Source of the DNA: G963677915 sp963677915 | Lineage (GTDB): Bacteria; Bacillota; Clostridia; Lachnospirales; Vallitaleaceae | Assembly (NCBI GenBank): GCA_963677915.2 | Contig: CAXXGE010000028.1 | Location: 251,460-315,459 of the forward strand | Direction of reading: 5' to 3' | DNA length: 64,000 bases | Part shown: piece by piece, positions 23,911-32,493 of the stretch | How positions within the stretch are numbered: the stretch's first letter is position 1 | How the letters are laid out: each line of letters opens with the position of its first letter | The notes under the pieces: model-generated | Seen by the model: the letters and a program-made list of their open reading frames with translations, nothing else | Databases searched by the model: none | Told to the model about the DNA's origin: nothing | Translations under genes and position numbers: made by a program

Positions 23911-24042
23911 ATGAAAGAAATTCACGGATTACTTAAGAAGATTGCACCTAATAGAATTAGTTTGAATTCGAAGACGAATCCGTGTCCAGAGGATAAGAAA
24001 AGACTAATAAATGAGGCATTCAAATATTATAATATGATTTAA
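23911..24042 (+). CDS. small ORF after the structured RNA, doubtful
   Basis: This 43-codon frame encodes a basic helical peptide (MKEIHGLLKKIAPNRISLNS). The nearest SD is the GAGGAGG that ends the structured RNA, ~25 nt upstream, which is too far for normal initiation. I recognise nothing in it. It may be the last relic of a gene once carried by the RNA element. Confidence 0.25.
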   Translation: MKEIHGLLKKIAPNRISLNSKTNPCPEDKKRLINEAFKYYNMI

Positions 24043-24134
24043 CAATGATTTGCATATCAAGCGTTCGACAACCATAAGGTAAAAATAATATCGATTGATG
24101 AATAACATAGAATACAAAACAAGGAGGGCAGAGT

Positions 24135-25202
24135 ATGTACAAAGCATTGTATTACCCGTATATAAATATACCTAGTGGACCTTGGCTTACTCAATCGTTA
24201 CTGTACTGGGATGAGCTTAATTTTATTGCGCCTGTTGTACAGTATAATTTATATAATGACCACATGAAAGAACTAATTAATGAGAATCTAGTGATACCAT
24301 GCTCACCTGCAAAGTTTGTCTATAATATTGGTTCATTCGAAGAAGAATTTTTGAATTATATTGATAATGATGATGAAACTAAACGGAGGATAGACGGTAT
24401 TCGAAACGGTGATAACTACAAATTATCAAAAATTCATTTCCAGAAGTTAGGACCACTAGCAGAAAGATTAATTGAACGTGGCATTGCAATGAGGTCAGAT
24501 AATGATTGGATTTTGCTTGAATCTAGAACTGCTAAACATTTTATGATTTATCTTGCCACATTAATTGGTTATTTTGAAGATTATGAACCCTTAACAAAAG
24601 GCAATTTTGGATATGTAACAAACGAACGGAATTTAATCCATGATAATAAAAAACCAGTATTAACGCTAGATGATATTGTTGTCAAACATCGACCAACTAT
24701 GGCTAATTCAATTTATGCAAATGAGCGTACAATGTCCCATAGAGAATTAATAATAAAGAATATCTTGCCTTGCCCCCAAAGGACGCTATCTGCCAATGAA
24801 ATTAGGAGATTTAAGGATAAAAACCAGGAATCTATAATCAAATTCAGGCAGTACATTGAAGATTTTATTATTAGGTATGATTCAACAACTATAGATATAC
24901 GAGGTAAACTGCTTAGCAGTTTTATATACGAAGCGAATCTTCAACGTGAAGAGTTATCCTATAGATTGAAAGAATTTAATATAACAGAGTTGACACTTTT
25001 TGATTTTGGAGTACTAGGTATTGGCTTGTATAATGCGTTAGAACGTCTCAGTGAAGGTGATGATAAGGGTGCAATACTCCAGCTGTCTACGCTCGGATTA
25101 AGTGTAGCAAAAACAATATATTCAAGCATGAAGGATAGGAATTTAGCAAAAAGAGAGCCTTTATCATATGTTGTCAATTACCAAAAATTAATAAACTATT
25201 AG
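24135..25202 (+). CDS. DUF6236-like protein of unknown function
   Basis: The protein has 355 residues; ATG 24135 follows AAGGAGG. The opening MYKALYYPYINIPSGPWLTQ, followed by LLYWDELNFIAP, is characteristic of a family I know as DUF6236. These proteins occur sporadically in bacterial islands and have no assigned activity. The rest is largely helical, with conserved-looking acidic and aromatic residues but no motif I can tie to catalysis. There is no signal peptide or membrane segment, so it is cytoplasmic. It is followed 98 nt later by a HEPN-like gene in the same direction. A two-gene defence or stress module is a reasonable guess from context only. Confidence 0.6.
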   Translation: MYKALYYPYINIPSGPWLTQSLLYWDELNFIAPVVQYNLYNDHMKELINENLVIPCSPAKFVYNIGSFEEEFLNYIDNDDETKRRIDGIRNGDNYKLSKIHFQKLGPLAERLIERGIAMRSDNDWILLESRTAKHFMIYLATLIGYFEDYEPLTKGNFGYVTNERNLIHDNKKPVLTLDDIVVKHRPTMANSIYANERTMSHRELIIKNILPCPQRTLSANEIRRFKDKNQESIIKFRQYIEDFIIRYDSTTIDIRGKLLSSFIYEANLQREELSYRLKEFNITELTLFDFGVLGIGLYNALERLSEGDDKGAILQLSTLGLSVAKTIYSSMKDRNLAKREPLSYVVNYQKLINY

Positions 25203-25300
25203 CAGTCGAACTATGAATTGCTGATTCATATGATTAGGAGATTGAAAATTAAAGCATTTTTCGAAGTGCATTGCTATGACAATAACAATTAAGAAAGTAA

Positions 25301-26431
25301 GTGAATTTAATGATACGTGGAAGGAATGAAAAAGGTCCTTGTGGCAGTAACGAGATTAAAAAATCGTATGGTATGGACGAAGAGCAAGCTGCAAAAACGC
25401 CATTCATACTGACGAATGAAGTATATGAAAGAGATTTTTTGCCATATTATAATTTGGAGTTTTGTAAACCTGAAACATTTCTTGAATTTGAGATAGTTTT
25501 ACCTTTTCATATTCCAATGTATATTAGTAAGACTATAACTATAGCATCTGATGAGGGGTATTTAAGCTTCAGATTTGATATGGTAACAACTAATGATTCA
25601 TACAGATACTCAATTGAAGGCGAAATACCATTACTAAAGGTGCATAAAACAAAAATGCTTATGATGGCAGCGGTAGACATAGAGTATTCATCTTTTATTA
25701 GTAATAAAGAGAAATATTATAATCAATATTTTGATATGCTTCTCGAAGAATTAAACAAAATAGTTACTAGTTATACGACGTCAAAAAAAGATTTTGACTG
25801 TCACTATATAACAAAAGAGATGCTTCAATCAGCTGTGTTAGTAAGGTCTACTGATATAAAAACATGGAATAATGATACAGGATTATTTATGTTGCATCTA
25901 AATGCACCATTTGAGAAAGAGCCTTTAAACGACAAAGACATACAAGATTTAATGAGAATACACGCTATACTTCTATCGGAAGTAAACCCCTTTGCAACAG
26001 GTGAAAGATACGTACTATTTGCCAAAAGATATTTAAGCCATGGATTTTATCATGAAGCAGTTATATACTCACAAATAAGTGTAGAAGTATTTATAAGAAC
26101 ATTATTCAAAGAATTGCTTAGAGAAGAAGGGAAAACACATTCAGAGATAGAGGAAATTAATAGTAATACACCTTTTATGACTGTTATTAAAAGAGAGTTG
26201 TCGTCACGATTAGGAGGTAGCTGGGATGTGAATAATGAAACAACTTATGTAAGTAAGTGGCATAAAAATACGTATGAGTTAAGAAATAGGGCGACACATT
26301 CAGGAAGAATACCAACATTTCATGAAGCTAATGAAGCAGTATTTTATGCAGTAGATTTTAGAAGATTTGTTTTAAGTAGAGTAAAAGCAAATAAGAAGAA
26401 ATATCCTATAATAAATAAATACTTCAAATAG
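25301..26431 (+). CDS. protein with C-terminal HEPN-like domain
   Basis: The protein has 376 residues if GTG 25301 is the start; ATG 25310 is also possible and neither has a strong SD. The N-terminal ~240 residues are unfamiliar, mixed alpha/beta. The C-terminal part (~250-376) is helical, with a HEAVIYSQISVEVFIRTL helix and the motif RNRATH at 328-333, that is R-x4-H in the last helices. This is the signature of HEPN domains, many of which are metal-independent RNases in toxin and phage-defence systems. Paired with the DUF6236-like gene upstream, it could be the effector of a defence unit. Activity is inferred from one motif, and some HEPN proteins are inactive. Confidence 0.6.
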   Translation: MNLMIRGRNEKGPCGSNEIKKSYGMDEEQAAKTPFILTNEVYERDFLPYYNLEFCKPETFLEFEIVLPFHIPMYISKTITIASDEGYLSFRFDMVTTNDSYRYSIEGEIPLLKVHKTKMLMMAAVDIEYSSFISNKEKYYNQYFDMLLEELNKIVTSYTTSKKDFDCHYITKEMLQSAVLVRSTDIKTWNNDTGLFMLHLNAPFEKEPLNDKDIQDLMRIHAILLSEVNPFATGERYVLFAKRYLSHGFYHEAVIYSQISVEVFIRTLFKELLREEGKTHSEIEEINSNTPFMTVIKRELSSRLGGSWDVNNETTYVSKWHKNTYELRNRATHSGRIPTFHEANEAVFYAVDFRRFVLSRVKANKKKYPIINKYFK

Positions 26432-26492
26432 TAAAGGAGTATTCGTGAGCATGGAAGTTGCTACATTGGTATTGTTTAGTATAGGAGAAGGC

Positions 26493-27284
26493 ATGAAAAT
26501 TATAGGGATTGATTATTCTACTGATAAAAAGAAACGAGGTCTGGCAATTGCAGGCTATACAGAAAATTCAATAGTGCTTGGATATGCAGGTTTGTATGAT
26601 GAACATATTGTTGAAAGCGCACTCAAAGATGGAGAACAGTGCCTAATTGCATTGGATGCACCGCTGGGATGGCCAAGATTTCTTGGAGAAGAACTGAGAC
26701 GTCATAAAGCTGGAGAAGTCATTACAAAAGATGCCAATGACATCTTCAGAAGGTACACTGACATTGTTGTGAAACGAATTACTGGAAAGTAGCCACTTGA
26801 TGTAGGAGCTGATAAGATAGCTAGGACAGCCCATGGAGCTCTTAAATTAATTGATGAACTAAGAGAAGAGTATTCAATCGAATTGCCATTGGCATGGGAC
26901 TCAGAGATGCTGACATCAAGAAATGAATCTTCTGTCATTGAGGTCTATCCTGCTGTAACTCTCAAACAAAACGGGCTGCAATTTGATGGATACAAGGGTG
27001 CTAAAGGGATAGATGCAAGACAAGAGATTCTAAACGGTTTATTAGGCAAAATTCAAATTGATAAAGTCGATGTGCAAGAAGTTGTACAAGATGACAACAT
27101 ACTTCATGCAGTGGTTTGTGTCCTTGCGGGTATGGATTGTGTGGATGGGCTATGTGTTGTTATGCCAGATAAGAGCCATATGGATACTGTCTTGAGGGAA
27201 GGGTGGATTTGGTTTAGAGCAGCTTCTGGGATAGATAAGCAATCAACAAGAGATAAGAACAAAGCCCATGGCAGAAAACCATGA
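26493..27284 (+). pseudogene. DUF429 (RNase H-like) gene interrupted by an in-frame TAG
   Basis: The start MKIIGIDYSTDKKKRGLAIAG and LIALDAPLGWP are typical of DUF429, predicted RNase H-fold nucleases. ATG 26493 follows AGGAG; a GTG at 26445 behind AAGGAG is an alternative. A TAG codon at 26790-26792 splits the frame between TGK and PLDVGADKIARTAHG, with no shift of frame. The second half continues to 27284 with family-like sequence (VIEVYPAVTLK, WIWFRAASG). It is therefore a nonsense mutation, a sequence error, or, less likely, a translated UAG. A terminator hairpin overlaps the end of the frame. Confidence 0.75.
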
Positions 27285-27300
27285 GCTTTTAGTGTCTTTT
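27261..27300 (+). terminator. terminator at the end of the DUF429 gene
   Basis: AAAGCCCATGG (27261-27271) pairs with CCATGAGCTTT (27279-27289) with one mismatch, and T-rich sequence follows to 27300. Confidence 0.65.
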
Positions 27301-27329
27301 TGGGAGGTAATGTTCTTAAACGACCTATT

Positions 27330-28190
27330 TCATTTGACCAAATCCCTTAAAAGTTCAACGGTGTGCGGTAGGTAATGTTTGTTAATCATACTCAAATCTT
27401 GATGTCCGACCATCCGTGCTACTTTCAGGGGTTCAGCACCAGCAACCAGTTTCTCTGTGATAAATGTACGCCTATACTGGTGCAGTAGGTGTGTTTTAAC
27501 AAGTCGATGTTGATGATATGCTTTCATTGTTTGCTGTAAGGTTCTACTTGCCATTTTCTTGCCTTTTGTAGTGTTGAAAATGTAACAAGACTCATTGATG
27601 GGTGGAAACTGTCTTGTGTAGATTTTCAAAGCTTTAGCTAGTTCCAAATCCATCGGGATAGTACGTTGACCTCTTTTAGTCCTTAACAAATCCATAGTCA
27701 TTAACGGAAAATCAACATCAGACCATCTTACTTCAAGCATAGTAGCGCTCCGCATTCCCGTATAATACAGCATATTAGCTACCATCCAAGAACGCCAAGT
27801 GGTAAAGCTATCGGTAGATTTCGGTTTCCTAAGGAGTCTTAGAATCTCTTTGCTGGAATAGATGTCCTTCACTGTGAAGTCGGCTTTAAGCATTTTCACG
27901 GCAAACGGTTGGATGAATCCTTGCTCATCATCCATCATCCAATACAGTATGGCACGAAGAGACCTGAGATGGTTATTGATGGCGTGTGGTGACTGGATAG
28001 CTTCACGTGATTGTAAGAACACAGTGTATTGTTTGATAGTCTGCTTGTTCACCTGATTTAGTGTATCGATATGCATCTCTCTTGTGAAAAACTTCCATTC
28101 ATATTGATACGAGCGAATAGTGGATGGTTTCAGTCCTTTGATTTTACAGTCGAGTAAAAATTCTTCGAAGATTTGTTCCAAATTCATCAT
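27330..28190 (-). CDS. int: tyrosine integrase of the island
   Basis: The protein has 286 residues from ATG 28190, six nt after AGGAGG; the frame is open to 28235 without an SD. The N-terminal SAM-like core-binding domain spans ~1-90 (FLLDCKIKGLKPSTIRSYQY). The catalytic domain shows TGMRSATML (first Arg), HLLHQYRRTF (His-x-x-Arg), MVGHQDL (His) and the nucleophile Tyr in NKHYLPH. The gene points away from, and its 5' end abuts, the 3' end of tRNA-Leu. This is the usual geometry of an integrase that targets a tRNA gene. Inverted copies of GTTAGATT lie just upstream (28211-28251). It most probably catalyses integration and excision of the island to the left. Confidence 0.92.
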   Translation of the reverse strand: MMNLEQIFEEFLLDCKIKGLKPSTIRSYQYEWKFFTREMHIDTLNQVNKQTIKQYTVFLQSREAIQSPHAINNHLRSLRAILYWMMDDEQGFIQPFAVKMLKADFTVKDIYSSKEILRLLRKPKSTDSFTTWRSWMVANMLYYTGMRSATMLEVRWSDVDFPLMTMDLLRTKRGQRTIPMDLELAKALKIYTRQFPPINESCYIFNTTKGKKMASRTLQQTMKAYHQHRLVKTHLLHQYRRTFITEKLVAGAEPLKVARMVGHQDLSMINKHYLPHTVELLRDLVK

Positions 28191-28210
28191 AAAATACCTC
28201 CTAAAAATGT

Positions 28211-28251
28211 GTGTTAGATTACCGGATTTTTCCACCAGAATCTAACGCCAT
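28211..28251. repeat. inverted repeat next to the integrase
   Basis: GTTAGATT (28213-28220) and AATCTAAC (28239-28246) are inverted with 18 bp between them. The second arm belongs to the 13-bp sequence also found at 67-79. These are candidate arm-type or core sites of the integrase. Confidence 0.45.
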
Positions 28252-28291
28252 TTTAGAGGCTTTTTTCTCGTCAAAAACGTTCCTAACCAAT

Positions 28292-28326
28292 AGAAAAAAC
28301 CCCTGAAAACCAAGTGTTTTCAAGGG
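28292..28326 (-). terminator. terminator of tRNA-Leu
   Basis: On the minus strand CCCTTGAAAAC pairs with GTTTTCAGGG and is followed by GTTTTTTC, immediately 3' of the tRNA gene. Confidence 0.8.
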
Positions 28327-28333
28327 TTAATCA

Positions 28334-28417
28334 TGCGGACAGTGGGAGTCGAACCCACACACCGTCACCGGCGTCAGATTTTGAGTCTGATGCGTCTGCC
28401 TATTCCGCCATGTCCGC
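28334..28417 (-). tRNA. tRNA-Leu (anticodon CAA)
   Basis: The 84-nt cloverleaf has acceptor stem GCGGACA/TGTCCGC and discriminator A. The anticodon stem TCAGA/TCTGA has loop CTCAAAA, giving anticodon CAA (reads UUG). A long variable arm is typical of leucine tRNAs, and the T-arm contains GGTTCGACTCC. CCA is not encoded. Its 3' end faces the integrase gene, so it is the probable attachment site of the island. I did not find the duplicated 3' end of the tRNA elsewhere in the window, so the far attachment site probably lies to the left of base 1. Confidence 0.95.
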
Positions 28418-28560
28418 AAGCCGTCAGCTGACTGACGCTTGTATATATTAGCATATGTAAGTTTATAATGCAACAGATTTATCTTGTATTTTTCGAGTAT
28501 ATTCTGTAAAATTTCATTAGGGACATATTGACCGGATATGACATGGAAAGGGGTGATAGG

Positions 28561-29112
28561 ATGCATGGCGATATGGAGAAGACGCTGATAAAAAAAGCAG
28601 CAAAAGGCGACACCAAATCTTTTGAAAAACTGATCGTGCCTTATGAACAAAAAGTATACCGTATCGCATGGCACGTCTTCAGACATGACGAAGATGCATC
28701 CGATGCAGCACAGGAAGTCTTCGTGAAGCTGTACTACAACCTTTCCAAATTCAGATTTGATTCCTCTTTCAGTACATGGCTTTACCGGCTTGCCATGAAT
28801 ACGTGTATTGATGAGTACAGAAAGAGAAAACGCAGGCTGGACCACACAGCAAAGCTGGATTATCCCATGGAATCGGATTGTGATACCCCTGAAGATGCCG
28901 TGATCAGGCAGGAAAAGATTCTGGCTGTACGAACGGCAATTTCCCAGCTGAGCGATGACCATAAAAGCATTATTATCCTAAGGGATATCCAGGGGCTCAG
29001 TTATGAAGAAGTATCAGAAATCCTGAATATAAGCCTTGGCACTGTTAAATCAAGAATTTCCAGAGCGCGGAGTGCTCTTAAGGAACAAATTATCAGCAAC
29101 GGACGTCTATGA
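28561..29112 (+). CDS. ECF-type RNA polymerase sigma factor
   Basis: The protein has 183 residues from ATG 28561 (SD AAAGGGG); the frame is open from 28528. Region 2 shows LIVPYEQKVYRIAWHVF and DASDAAQEVFVKLYYNL, including the -10 recognition helix FSTWLYRLAMNTCIDEYR. Region 4 (SYEEVSEILNISLGTVKSRI) is the -35-binding helix-turn-helix. It is an ECF family member of the SigW/RpoE type. A gene for a one-pass membrane protein follows 28 nt later and is probably its anti-sigma factor. The inducing signal cannot be read from the sequence. It is the first gene right of the tRNA and has core-like composition. Confidence 0.92.
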   Translation: MHGDMEKTLIKKAAKGDTKSFEKLIVPYEQKVYRIAWHVFRHDEDASDAAQEVFVKLYYNLSKFRFDSSFSTWLYRLAMNTCIDEYRKRKRRLDHTAKLDYPMESDCDTPEDAVIRQEKILAVRTAISQLSDDHKSIIILRDIQGLSYEEVSEILNISLGTVKSRISRARSALKEQIISNGRL

Positions 29113-29140
29113 TAGTGAAAGAGAGAAAGGAGGCGGCGAA

Positions 29141-29713
29141 ATGAAGGACAAATATGATGACATCGATGAAATCCTGGAATATATGGCAGATCCCGATATG
29201 CTGCCGCTTCCTGAAGGTTTCCATGAATCTGTTATGAACAGGATTGAGCTTAAGGAGCAGACGCGGTTCCATTTCCGCGTCCCTGTATGGGCTGCCAATA
29301 CTGCAGCCACGCTTATCCTGGTATTTGTATTCGCAGTCATGGGCATCAACCACTGGTCGAGCCTGGAAAAAGGTGCAATGGACTCGGCCAATGTCGAGAT
29401 GGCGACAATGACCGAAACAACAACCGAAGAAACTGCCGGATCGGCAGAATTTGAATCGGCAGCAGATACATCGCCTATGATGTTGGAAGAAGCACCTGCC
29501 GCTGCCGAGTATGCTGAAGAGCAAGCGGTTGCGGAAGATGCTGAAGAGCAAGCCGCTCCTGCCGAAATTAAATCGGCGCCGATAGATGAATTGGCAAGAG
29601 AAGCGGAAGAGGCAGTCACTGAAAGCGGCCCATGGCTTAACATTTTCCTGGCGGTTGCCGGCTTTGCGGCACTGTCACTGCTGGTCGTCAATATCATACG
29701 AAGAAAGCACTGA
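29141..29713 (+). CDS. probable anti-sigma factor, single-pass membrane protein
   Basis: The protein has 190 residues from ATG 29141 behind AAAGGAGG; the open frame reaches back into the sigma gene. The N-terminal ~55 residues are cytoplasmic and acidic (YDDIDEILEYMADPDMLPLP), as in zinc-less anti-sigma domains. A transmembrane segment spans about 62-80. A long Ala/Glu/Thr-rich extracellular linker leads to a second hydrophobic segment near the C-terminus (~165-185). Position directly after an ECF sigma gene is the main evidence for the role. No HxxxCxxC zinc motif is present. A strong terminator ends the two-gene operon. Confidence 0.65.
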   Translation: MKDKYDDIDEILEYMADPDMLPLPEGFHESVMNRIELKEQTRFHFRVPVWAANTAATLILVFVFAVMGINHWSSLEKGAMDSANVEMATMTETTTEETAGSAEFESAADTSPMMLEEAPAAAEYAEEQAVAEDAEEQAAPAEIKSAPIDELAREAEEAVTESGPWLNIFLAVAGFAALSLLVVNIIRRKH

Positions 29714-29732
29714 AACCCATTAACATGACTGG

Positions 29733-29763
29733 AAAAACTTGCATGAAAATGCAAGTTTTTTTT
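29733..29763 (+). terminator. terminator of the sigma/anti-sigma operon
   Basis: AAAAACTTGCAT (29733-29744) pairs with ATGCAAGTTTTT (29749-29760) over GAAA, followed by more Ts. Confidence 0.9.
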
Positions 29764-29829
29764 AATCCCCCAAGTCATGTATGTTATAATAAAACGATAT
29801 AAAAAACAGCACGAGACGAGGAGCCGAAC

Positions 29830-32478
29830 ATGGAAAAACTATTGCTGGTCGACGGAAACAGCATAATGAACAGGGCATTTTTTGGATTGCCGCTTTTGAC
29901 CAACCATGAAGGCGTCTACACGAACGCGGTTTATGGTTTTTTAAATATATTGAACAGGGTGATGGAGGAAGAGTCAGCAACACATGTGACTGTTGCTTTT
30001 GACCTTAGGGCACCCACTTTCAGACACGATATGTACAGCGATTACAAAGGCAACAGGAAAGGCATGCCGGATGAACTCCGGTCCCAGATGCCGCTGGTGA
30101 AAGAAGTTCTCAACGCCATGCATATACCGATCTACCAGATGGAAGGCTTCGAGGCGGATGATATACTGGGCACGCTGGCTTCGATAGGTGAGGATGCGGG
30201 ATACAGTGTCACACTTCTGTCCGGTGACAAAGACATGCTGCAGCTTGCTACTGACAAGGTCAAGATCTCCATTCCAAGGACCAAAGGCGGACAGACGACG
30301 GTCGAACATTATTATGCGACCGATGTCGTCGAAAAAATCGGTGTATCACCCAAGGAATTCATAGATGTAAAAGGACTTATGGGCGACACGTCAGACAACA
30401 TCCCCGGCGTTCCGGGTATTGGCGAAAAGACAGCAGTGAAGATCATTGCCCAATGTCATGATATCGAAACTGCCATCAACTCTATTGATCAGCTGCCGAA
30501 ACGCGCAGCCAAACTGCTGGGAGAAAATGTGGATCTTGCCAGGATGAGCAAGGAACTGGCAGCCATCAAAACCGATGTGCCGCTGGATATGTCTCTTGAT
30601 GATACAGTCGTAGAGGATATGTATAATAAAAAAGTCTATGACATGTTTGTCAACCTGGGCTTCACGACGCTGCTAAAGCAATTTGATTTATCTGATATCG
30701 CGTCGGAACCTGCTGAGCCGATGGAAATTGTCGAACTCGAAGCGGACGATGTCAGGAACTATATATTCGACAAAGAATCCTATTCGCTTTACTTTTACAG
30801 TGACGACTCGATGACGGGCATTGCGCTTACATCGGATGGAAAAAAGATTGAGTTGATCGAAACGCCATCGGTACCCTTTTCACAAATTCGAGACTGGCTG
30901 GAAATGCTGGGAGCCTCCGGCAAACGTCTGTGCACCCATGATTTCAAGGACCAGTTGCATGTGTTTGGCCTTGACGGGTCTTCGGTCTATTTCCAGGACG
31001 GCCTTACACCTCAGCTCAACGACCTGTCCCTAATGCTGTATATTATCAATCCGATAGGGGACAATTACAACGTGGATGCGATAGGCGCCTATTTCAGCAA
31101 TGCAACACTGGTTCCTTTGGACCTTTTTCTTGGGAAAGGCAAGTCCCGCAAAAACTGGGCGGATCTTGCGCCAACCGACAGGCAGGACTATGCAGCCCAG
31201 TGTGCCAAAGCCCTATTCGCCTCGGAAGCCGCTGCAATTGAAACACTGAAGAAGGAAAACCTGCTCGACCTGTACAATGATATGGAGCGGCCTCTTCTTT
31301 TCGTTTTGTATGAAGTGGAGTGCCTGGGCGTCAAAGTGGATACCAATATGCTGAAGGCCTATGGTGAGAAGCTGGCTTCCCAGATTGCAAATCTGGAAGA
31401 AAGCATCTATGAGGAAGCTGGCGAAACGTTCAATATTAATTCGCCCAAACAGCTTGGCCATATACTTTTTGAAAAACTGAATCTGCCGAATGGCAAGAAA
31501 ACTAAAACCGGTTATTCAACTGCAGCGGGTGTCCTCGAAAAGCTGAAGAAACAACACCCGATTGTTGACAAAGTCATGTCTTACAGACAGCTTGCCAAAT
31601 TGAAATCAACTTATGCCGACGGCCTTTATGAATACATCGCAGGGGACGGAAGAATTCATTCAACTTTCAGACAAAAAGTGGCGGCTACCGGCAGACTGAG
31701 CAGTACAGACCCGAACCTTCAGAATATTCCCGTCCGAATCGACATCGGAAGGGAAATCCGAAAATGCTTTATACCGGAGGATGGACATGTCTTCATTGAC
31801 GCGGATTACAGCCAGATTGAACTCAGGTTGCTCGCCCACTTATCAGAGGATCCTGCATTCATTGAAGCTTTCAGAAGCGAACAGGACATCCATAGGATGA
31901 CCGCCTCGCAGGTTTTTCATGTCCCTTTTGAAGAGGTGACGGATTTGCAGCGGCGCAATGCCAAGGCGGTCAATTTCGGCATTGTCTACGGCATCAGTGC
32001 TTTTGGACTTAGTGAAGATTTGAATATTACCGTGAAAGAGGCCAATTCATATATTGAACAGTACTTTGAACGGTATCCCAATGTGAAGAACTTTTTGGAC
32101 CTGTGTGTGGCTAAAGGCAAGTCGGAAGGAGCTGTCAAAACGCTCTTCAACAGAGTCAGACCCATACCCGAATTGAGCGCAAGCAACTTTGCTGTCCGTT
32201 CCTTTGGTGAAAGGGTTGCTATGAATGCACCCATTCAAGGCAGTGCAGCGGACATCATCAAGGTAGCGATGATTCAGGTCTATTTGAGGCTGAAAGAAAG
32301 GAACCTGAAATCCAAACTCATCTTGCAGGTGCATGACGAACTTCTGATAGAGGCGCCACAGAATGAGGTGGAAGAGGTAACCTCCCTTCTGGTTGAAACG
32401 ATGGAACATGCGGTTGCCTTATCTGTGCCCTTGACTGTGGATGTGCATACCGGATCGAATTGGTACGAGTCGAAGTGA
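29830..32478 (+). CDS. polA: DNA polymerase I
   Basis: The protein has 882 residues, the usual length. Residues 1-290 are the 5'-3' nuclease domain (LLVDGNSIMNRAFFG, GFEADDILGTLA, KGLMGDTSDNIPGVPGIGEK). Residues ~300-480 occupy the place of the 3'-5' exonuclease but lack the catalytic Asp/Glu motifs, as in Bacillus Pol I, so no proofreading is expected. The polymerase domain has motif A (DADYSQIELR), motif B (RRNAKAVNFGIVYG) and motif C (QVHDELLIEAP). A TATAAT at 29785-29790 probably serves as the -10. It fills gaps in repair and removes RNA primers. coaE follows after 15 nt, a gene order common in Firmicutes. Confidence 0.98.
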   Translation: MEKLLLVDGNSIMNRAFFGLPLLTNHEGVYTNAVYGFLNILNRVMEEESATHVTVAFDLRAPTFRHDMYSDYKGNRKGMPDELRSQMPLVKEVLNAMHIPIYQMEGFEADDILGTLASIGEDAGYSVTLLSGDKDMLQLATDKVKISIPRTKGGQTTVEHYYATDVVEKIGVSPKEFIDVKGLMGDTSDNIPGVPGIGEKTAVKIIAQCHDIETAINSIDQLPKRAAKLLGENVDLARMSKELAAIKTDVPLDMSLDDTVVEDMYNKKVYDMFVNLGFTTLLKQFDLSDIASEPAEPMEIVELEADDVRNYIFDKESYSLYFYSDDSMTGIALTSDGKKIELIETPSVPFSQIRDWLEMLGASGKRLCTHDFKDQLHVFGLDGSSVYFQDGLTPQLNDLSLMLYIINPIGDNYNVDAIGAYFSNATLVPLDLFLGKGKSRKNWADLAPTDRQDYAAQCAKALFASEAAAIETLKKENLLDLYNDMERPLLFVLYEVECLGVKVDTNMLKAYGEKLASQIANLEESIYEEAGETFNINSPKQLGHILFEKLNLPNGKKTKTGYSTAAGVLEKLKKQHPIVDKVMSYRQLAKLKSTYADGLYEYIAGDGRIHSTFRQKVAATGRLSSTDPNLQNIPVRIDIGREIRKCFIPEDGHVFIDADYSQIELRLLAHLSEDPAFIEAFRSEQDIHRMTASQVFHVPFEEVTDLQRRNAKAVNFGIVYGISAFGLSEDLNITVKEANSYIEQYFERYPNVKNFLDLCVAKGKSEGAVKTLFNRVRPIPELSASNFAVRSFGERVAMNAPIQGSAADIIKVAMIQVYLRLKERNLKSKLILQVHDELLIEAPQNEVEEVTSLLVETMEHAVALSVPLTVDVHTGSNWYESK

Positions 32479-32493
32479 GGGACTGCAAGAGAT

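Noticed and set aside
1..28330. CRISPR arrays, conjugation genes, phage structural genes
   Set aside because: No regularly spaced repeats and no recognisable relaxase, coupling ATPase, type IV secretion or capsid genes were seen.
28327..28962. A 211-codon minus-strand frame over the tRNA and sigma factor gene
   Set aside because: It runs through the tRNA and is antisense to a well-supported ECF sigma gene.
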